NCBI GenBank assembly: GCA_017424085.1
Contig: JAFPBP010000184.1
Coordinates: forward strand, 1-5,893
Length of the DNA: 5,893 nucleotides
Direction of reading: 5' to 3'
Source: Clostridia bacterium
GTDB taxonomy: Bacteria > Bacillota > Clostridia > Oscillospirales > UBA644
Shown: in pieces, positions 1 to 3,499 of the stretch
Layout: every line of letters starts with the position of its first letter
Numbering within the stretch: the stretch's first letter is position 1
Position numbers and translations under genes: made by a program
The notes under the pieces: generated by a model
The model's database searches: none
What the model saw: the letters and a program-made list of their open reading frames with translations, nothing else
Told to the model about the DNA's origin: nothing

Positions 1-1
1 G

Positions 2-436
2 CCCTATCGCTATTGCTCTAAGATGCTCTTTGCGGAATACCTTCAGGATCTGGCGGATCTCTCCGTCACCATCCCCAACGACGGAACCTATTCCTTCACC
101 ATCACGGGTGCGGAATCCTCCGACCGTGATGACCTGCGGGTCACCTGCAACGGAATCTCTCTGGACGGAATGTCCTTCCGTACTTATTATTCCAATCTCA
201 TCGGTATGTACCCCACGGGTGAAGCATCCATGCCCGAAAATGCGGGTGCGCCTGTGTTTGAGATCAATTATAAGACGAAAAAGGGATCCTCTCATTCTTT
301 GAAATTCTATTCCATCAACGACCGTAACTGCGCCGTGAATATCGATGGGGAAACCCATCTCAGCGTCCGCATTACGGAGGTTGAAAAGGCAATAAATAAC
401 CTTCATAAGCTGTTGAAGGGTCAAAGTATTACCTGA
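2..436 (+). CDS. DUF4340 domain-containing protein, C-terminal part (5' end outside window)
   Basis: The frame is open from the left edge (base 2) to a TGA at 434-436, giving 144 visible residues. The first ATG at 23 is internal, because coding sequence (PYRYCSK) continues upstream without a ribosome site. The visible part is a beta-rich repeat pattern: a strand reading SVTIPNDGTYSFTITG, then LRVTCNGISLDGMSFRTYYSNLIGM, then a lysine-rich strand and FYSINDRNCAVNIDG, ending in a helix with EKAINNLHKLLKGQSI. This matches, from memory, the C-terminus of Bacillota DUF4340 proteins, which end in a short helix with a 'LxKLLxGQ/E' pattern. Such proteins are usually membrane-anchored with an extracytoplasmic domain, and in Clostridia they often close an operon with an ABC-2 type ATPase, permease and GldG-like protein. 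Those partners would lie to the left. Their function is not defined. No terminator separates this gene from the oxidoreductase 46 nt downstream, so co-transcription is possible. The family call rests on pattern recognition only. Confidence 0.7.
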   Translation, partial: PYRYCSKMLFAEYLQDLADLSVTIPNDGTYSFTITGAESSDRDDLRVTCNGISLDGMSFRTYYSNLIGMYPTGEASMPENAGAPVFEINYKTKKGSSHSLKFYSINDRNCAVNIDGETHLSVRITEVEKAINNLHKLLKGQSIT

Positions 437-452
437 TTGCAAATACACTATA

Positions 453-474
453 TGCGCAAGCTTTGCGCAGGAGG
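453..474 (+). promoter_or_regulatory. Hairpin abutting the Shine-Dalgarno of the oxidoreductase gene
   Basis: A perfect 7-bp inverted repeat, TGCGCAA (453-459) and TTGCGCA (463-469), encloses a 3-nt loop. Its last base is the first A of the AGGAGG Shine-Dalgarno (469-474), which sits 8 nt before the ATG at 483. The SD is close to consensus and fixes this start. The stem has no following T-run, so it is not an intrinsic terminator. It could stabilise the 5' end of a processed mRNA or tune access to the SD; that role is inference. Confidence 0.5.
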
Positions 475-482
475 TAATTGAT

Positions 483-1757
483 ATGAAAAAACTGTCCATG
501 ATCGTCATCGGAGCCGGCGGCAGAGGTCGTACCTACACCGGTTTCGCAAACAAGTACCCTGATATGTACGAGGTGATCGGTGTCGCCGAGCCTCTCGACG
601 TGCGCCGTGAGTACATCATCAAGCGCCATCCCAAGGCTGCCGAACACGCCTACACCCATTGGAAGGATATTCTGGCGGTTCCCAAGTTTGCCGATATCGC
701 CATCATCTCCACCATGGACCGTATGCACATGGAGCCCGCGCTGAAGGCAATCGAGCTGGGCTACGATCTTCTTCTGGAAAAGCCCATCGCTCCCACGCCC
801 GAGGAATGCAAGGTCCTGGTTGAGGCTGCCGAGAAGAAGGGCACCCGCATCCTGGTCTGCCACGTTCTGCGGTACACCAATTTCTTCCGTGCCTTGAAGA
901 AATTCATTGACAGCGGAAAGCTTGGTCGCGTCATGTCCATCGTTCATACCGAAGGCGTCGGAAACCTGCATCAGAGCCATTCCTTCGTTCGCGGCAACTG
1001 GCATAACTCCGAGGAAAGCTCCTTCATGCTTCTGCAGAAATCCTGCCACGATCTGGACATCCTCCAGTGGCTCATCGGTAAGGAATGCAAGCGCGTGCAG
1101 TCCTTCGGCTCCCTGTCCTACTTCACCGCCGCAAACCGTCCCGAGGGCGCTCCCGATTATTGTCTGGATGGCTGCCCCAAGGCAGATACCTGCCGCTTCC
1201 ATGCGAAGACCGTCTATCTGGGCACCGCAAAGACCTGGATGAGAAACGCCGTATGCGAGAATCCCGAAGCCACCGATGAGGACGTTCTCGAGGCGCTCAA
1301 GCGCGGTCGGTTCGGTCGTTGCGTCTTCGCCTGCAATAACGACGTGGTGGACCATCAGGTGGTCAACATGGAATTCGAGGACGATATTACCGTCACCTTC
1401 TCCATGAACGCCTTCAATCCCGGCGGACGTGATATCCGCATCATGGGCACCGAGGGTGAGCTGATCGCCTCCATGAGCAAGCCGATTGCTTACTATACCC
1501 CCCTCAGCACCGCAAAGACCGAGGAGATCAATCTCATCGAATCCGCAGGGGACGAATCCATTGCGGGTGGTCACGGCGGCGGCGATACGGGCATTATGTT
1601 CGCCCTCCACGATCTGGTCGCGGAAAACAAGGCGTCCGAGTCCGTATGCCCCATCCGCACCGCATACAAGAACCATCTGATCGCCTTTGCCGCAGAAGAA
1701 TCCCGCCACACGGGCAAGGTTGTTTCTCTGGACGAGTACGAGAGCCGCGTAAAATAA
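483..1757 (+). CDS. Gfo/Idh/MocA family NAD(P)-dependent oxidoreductase
   Basis: A 424-residue cytoplasmic enzyme, at the longer end for this family. An N-terminal Rossmann fold shows the dinucleotide-binding loop GAGGRG at residues 10-15 after a hydrophobic strand. The family EKP motif at 99-101 (YDLLLEKPIAP) carries the lysine that contacts cofactor and substrate. The second half is the alpha/beta substrate domain, with KSCHDLDILQW at 186-196 supplying the usual His189/Asp190 and Asp192 positions. A loop with C227-x3-C231-x5-C237, followed by C280-x3-C284, is an added cysteine cluster that I recall from a Bacillota subgroup of the family; it may bind a metal. HGGGD at 364-368 is another conserved-looking motif. 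Family members oxidise or reduce sugars, inositols or sugar derivatives; the substrate here cannot be read from sequence. The start follows an AGGAGG site. The gene is 46 nt after the DUF4340 gene and ends just before a strong terminator. Confidence 0.93.
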   Translation: MKKLSMIVIGAGGRGRTYTGFANKYPDMYEVIGVAEPLDVRREYIIKRHPKAAEHAYTHWKDILAVPKFADIAIISTMDRMHMEPALKAIELGYDLLLEKPIAPTPEECKVLVEAAEKKGTRILVCHVLRYTNFFRALKKFIDSGKLGRVMSIVHTEGVGNLHQSHSFVRGNWHNSEESSFMLLQKSCHDLDILQWLIGKECKRVQSFGSLSYFTAANRPEGAPDYCLDGCPKADTCRFHAKTVYLGTAKTWMRNAVCENPEATDEDVLEALKRGRFGRCVFACNNDVVDHQVVNMEFEDDITVTFSMNAFNPGGRDIRIMGTEGELIASMSKPIAYYTPLSTAKTEEINLIESAGDESIAGGHGGGDTGIMFALHDLVAENKASESVCPIRTAYKNHLIAFAAEESRHTGKVVSLDEYESRVK

Positions 1758-1774
1758 CGCAATGCAATAAGATA

Positions 1775-1803
1775 GCGCACCCGCTTTTGCGGGTGCGCTT
1801 TTT
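1775..1803 (+). terminator. Intrinsic terminator after the oxidoreductase gene, possibly bidirectional
   Basis: A perfect 10-bp stem, GCGCACCCGC (1775-1784) and GCGGGTGCGC (1789-1798), has a TTTT loop and is followed by TTTTT (1799-1803). It begins 17 nt after the TAA of the oxidoreductase. The minus-strand DUF1287 gene ends at 1806, only 3 bp away. Read in that direction the same stem is followed by a weaker U-rich stretch (TATCTTATT), so it may also stop the converging operon. Confidence 0.93.
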
Positions 1804-1805
1804 GA

Positions 1806-2507
1806 CTAATTTGTTCCGTTGTTTTCCATAGGGATCAGCAGATCTGCCGCAATGGCGGTGGCGTCGAAGCGGTAATGCCCCGTCACGTTGGAGTCAGATA
1901 AAATATCCTCCTCCCGATTCCATTGTCCGCCGTTGTGCAGAACGTAGGGCTGCCCCCGTTGATTCCGTCGGTCGGACACGATCCCGATGTGCTGATTGTT
2001 TCCGAAGATCACGATGTCCCCCGCCTGCCATTGGGCGATCTCGTTCGTATCGTCGGTCAGCCGCAGGGCGTACCGATCCAGATAGACCCGCAGGGTCCGT
2101 ACTCTCCGAAAGTCGATGTTTTTGTCTCGCTTGGTGATGTGAGGATAATCCTCGGGGTGGTCGGCAACGTCCCGATCCACCATGTCCCGCAGGCAGTACC
2201 CCGCCGCGCGGAAGGCGCGCCAAACCACGTCGGTGCAGACCCCTATATTTTCGGGAGGATAGCCGCCGTCGTAATAGGCGTCGTTGTAGGTGGGGCGGTT
2301 TGCCGCATCGGCTTTCGCCCCCACCAGCAGGTCCGCGTAATCGTCAACTCCGTTTTGATTGAAGTCCATTCCGCTGACCGCAGGGGTGATCCCGAAATCC
2401 TTCGCCGTGTAGACCCGACCGGGGATCAGATGTAACCAATCCAGCAGGAATACGGTTGCCGCTACGAGACAAATTCCTGCCAAAATCCAATGATATTTTT
2501 TATTCAA
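1806..2507 (-). CDS. DUF1287 (NlpC/P60-like) putative extracytoplasmic hydrolase with EF-hand-like loop
   Basis: A 233-residue protein with a short basic N-terminus and a hydrophobic segment (about 8-24) that acts as signal peptide or membrane anchor, so the rest is extracytoplasmic. The body fits the DUF1287 (YijF-type) family, which I recall as related to NlpC/P60 cysteine peptidases: YPPENIGVCTDVVWRAFRAAGY with Cys91, NIDFRRVRTLRVYL at 130-143, GDIVIFGNNQHIGIVSDRRN with His173, a downstream VLHNGG (His191/Asn192 as possible third residue), and the terminal GHYRF at 210-214. A cell-wall amidase or peptidase role is inferred and unproven. Residues 48-59 form an EF-hand-type loop (D48, N50, N52, G53, D56, D59), suggesting calcium binding. 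The start is TTG at 2507, chosen because GGAGG (2521-2517) lies 9 nt upstream and the next in-frame ATG (residue 47) would remove the export signal. It is the second gene of an operon, 30 nt after the YwaF-like gene and in the same frame. The stop is TAG. Confidence 0.87.
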   Translation of the reverse strand: MNKKYHWILAGICLVAATVFLLDWLHLIPGRVYTAKDFGITPAVSGMDFNQNGVDDYADLLVGAKADAANRPTYNDAYYDGGYPPENIGVCTDVVWRAFRAAGYCLRDMVDRDVADHPEDYPHITKRDKNIDFRRVRTLRVYLDRYALRLTDDTNEIAQWQAGDIVIFGNNQHIGIVSDRRNQRGQPYVLHNGGQWNREEDILSDSNVTGHYRFDATAIAADLLIPMENNGTN

Positions 2508-2512
2508 CTTGA

Positions 2513-2533
2513 TCTCCCTCCAAGGAGGGGAGA
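2513..2533 (-). promoter_or_regulatory. Hairpin enclosing the Shine-Dalgarno of the DUF1287 gene
   Basis: Between the two minus-strand genes, the arms 2513-2521 and 2524-2533 are complementary over nine base pairs with one bulged base and only two bases between them; the innermost pairs must open to form a loop. The GGAGG Shine-Dalgarno (2521-2517) of the TTG-start gene is one arm. The stop codon of the upstream gene (2540-2538) is 5 nt before the hairpin, so a ribosome terminating there would melt it. This is the arrangement expected for translational coupling. The complementarity is seen directly; the coupling is inferred. Confidence 0.6.
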
Positions 2534-2537
2534 CGTC

Positions 2538-3353
2538 TTAAACTCTGCTTTTTTTGCGCGTTGCCAGCTTTTGGATCCCCATCGCCCCAAGAAGCACGAT
2601 GTACGCCGCCGCCGTGAAGCCTGCGATATACAGGATCAGGCACCAGGGATAGGGCACGTACTGTTGAACGATGGAATAGACGGGCAGGGAAGGATCGCAG
2701 TAGGGGCTGATGTAGAACATATTGAAGGTGTCGGTTTCCAGAAGCCCCGTAAAATGCGCGATCTCGTTGAGGATCATGGCGATTCCCACGGTGCAGCCGA
2801 ATACGGGCAATGCCCGCAGGATGGTTTTGTGCTCTACCTTCACGTAGCCCGAGCCCAAAAGCCAAATTCCAACCGTGATCATCAATCCGTGCCATACCAT
2901 GGTCTGAATGTTGATCCCGATCATGGGGATAAAGACCTGCACGGGGTAGAGCATCACGCAGATGCCCCCGAACAGTCCGTAGGTCGCCTGAAATGCGCAC
3001 AAGGAGTCGTGCACCCTTCCCTTGGGCAGCAATCCCGCAATCAGCCCCGTATACATGGGCATGGAGCAGAACTGCCAGGGGAATGCGTACCACTGAAAGT
3101 CTGCAACGATCGTTCCGTCCTGTACGGTATAGGTGTAAACGATCTGCTTATAGACCTCCAGCAAAAGCGAAATAACGGAAGCCGTCAGGATGATAGCTCT
3201 TGCCTTTGCGGGGCGGTCGTTTTTGCAAAAAACGCAGAGCAGGATGCCTCCCGCAATCGACGCGGCAAAGAACAACAGGTGAAACCACCCGTAGGCCTGC
3301 GGCGTCTCCATTCTTGCTTGTAATACGTTCAGAATCTCTATCAACAGTTCCAT
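2538..3353 (-). CDS. YwaF/TMEM164-like integral membrane protein
   Basis: A 271-residue, very hydrophobic protein with about seven transmembrane segments (roughly 22-43, 53-72, 92-109, 118-142, 147-167, 180-200, 236-258) and a basic cytoplasmic-type tail (RKKSR). The pattern FPWQFCSMPMY at 91-101, WHGLMI at 154-159 and NMFYISPYCDPSLPVYS at 211-227 fits, from memory, the bacterial YwaF family related to eukaryotic TMEM164. Human TMEM164 is reported as a membrane acyltransferase using a Cys and a His; Cys96 and His155 here are candidates for the same pair. Function in bacteria is unknown. I chose the ATG at 3353 because GAGAGGA (3367-3361) stands 8 nt upstream. An in-frame ATG at 3371 would add MREENG but has only a weak ribosome site. 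The gene is the first of a two-gene operon with DUF1287 and follows a near-consensus promoter. Confidence 0.83.
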   Translation of the reverse strand: MELLIEILNVLQARMETPQAYGWFHLLFFAASIAGGILLCVFCKNDRPAKARAIILTASVISLLLEVYKQIVYTYTVQDGTIVADFQWYAFPWQFCSMPMYTGLIAGLLPKGRVHDSLCAFQATYGLFGGICVMLYPVQVFIPMIGINIQTMVWHGLMITVGIWLLGSGYVKVEHKTILRALPVFGCTVGIAMILNEIAHFTGLLETDTFNMFYISPYCDPSLPVYSIVQQYVPYPWCLILYIAGFTAAAYIVLLGAMGIQKLATRKKSRV

Positions 3354-3360
3354 ACCGTTT

Positions 3361-3367
3361 TCCTCTC
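3361..3367 (-). promoter_or_regulatory. Shine-Dalgarno that decides the YwaF-like start
   Basis: GAGAGGA on the minus strand, with its GAGG core 8 nt before the ATG at 3353. The alternative in-frame ATG at 3371 lies upstream of this site and is preceded only by a weak TAAG, so 3353 is the preferred start. Confidence 0.7.
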
Positions 3368-3388
3368 GCATTGTATCTTAAAATCGAA

Positions 3389-3419
3389 ATTGCACTGTAA
3401 TACTATAACACACTGCAAT
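3389..3419. repeat. Inverted repeat centred on the -10 box
   Basis: ATTGCA (3389-3394) and TGCAAT (3414-3419) form a 6-bp inverted repeat with 19 bp between the arms. The centre (3404) falls on the -10 hexamer at 3402-3407. It might be a repressor operator, but arms this short occur by chance, so this is a weak call. Confidence 0.3.
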
Positions 3420-3430
3420 CGTTCTGTCAA
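3402..3430 (-). promoter_or_regulatory. Near-consensus sigma-A-type promoter for the YwaF-like/DUF1287 operon
   Basis: On the minus strand, a perfect -35 box TTGACA (3430-3425) is followed after exactly 17 bp by TATAGT (3407-3402), one mismatch from TATAAT. Transcription should begin near 3395, giving a leader of about 42 nt to the ATG at 3353. It lies in the only sizeable non-coding stretch of the minus strand, between the ABC permease stop (3500) and the YwaF-like gene. Confidence 0.88.
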
Positions 3431-3482
3431 CGGTTTTAAGAGAATGGTAAGATTTGGTCGAAAACGGTAAGGAAACTGTAAG
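3430..3482 (-). promoter_or_regulatory. Four tandem CTTAC-type half-sites upstream of the -35 box (putative response-regulator operator)
   Basis: Reading the minus strand, four 11-mers begin with CTTA: CTTACAGTTTC (3482-3472), CTTACCGTTTT (3471-3461), CTTACCATTCT (3451-3441) and CTTAAAACCGT (3440-3430). They form two head-to-tail pairs of period 11 separated by 9 bp, and the last touches the -35 box. Direct repeats of about 11 bp upstream of a promoter are the known layout for OmpR/PhoB-family regulators; the hexamers TTACAG, TTACCG and TTACCA with 5-bp spacers resemble PhoP boxes of Bacillus (TTAACA-like). Repeats are seen; the regulator's identity is inference. Confidence 0.55.
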
Positions 3483-3499
3483 AGTTCTGTCGAGAAATG

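Noticed and set aside
413..454. A possible promoter for the oxidoreductase (TTGAAG, TTGCAA and TATATG elements)
   Set aside because: Spacings between -35-like and -10-like elements are about 30 or 6 bp, far from 17, so no promoter is supported in this gap.
453..469. The hairpin before the oxidoreductase as an intrinsic terminator of the DUF4340 gene
   Set aside because: The stem is followed by AGGAGG rather than a T-run, so it lacks the required tract.
429..1709. A 426-codon open frame on the minus strand opposite the oxidoreductase
   Set aside because: It lies antisense to a clearly recognised gene. Its protein is an unrecognisable Gly/Ala/Asp/Val-rich string, as expected when a C-ending-codon-biased gene is read backwards.
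1923..2435. A 170-codon plus-strand frame opposite the DUF1287 gene
   Set aside because: Antisense to a protein with clear family motifs; no ribosome site and no recognisable product.
2490..3323. A 277-codon open frame on the plus strand opposite the YwaF-like gene
   Set aside because: Antisense shadow: rich in His, Arg, Asp and Gln with no fold or motif, while the minus strand encodes a coherent multi-helix membrane protein.
3354..3371. ATG at 3371 as the start of the YwaF-like gene
   Set aside because: It has only a weak ribosome site, whereas the ATG at 3353 has a GAGAGGA site at good spacing; kept as an alternative only.
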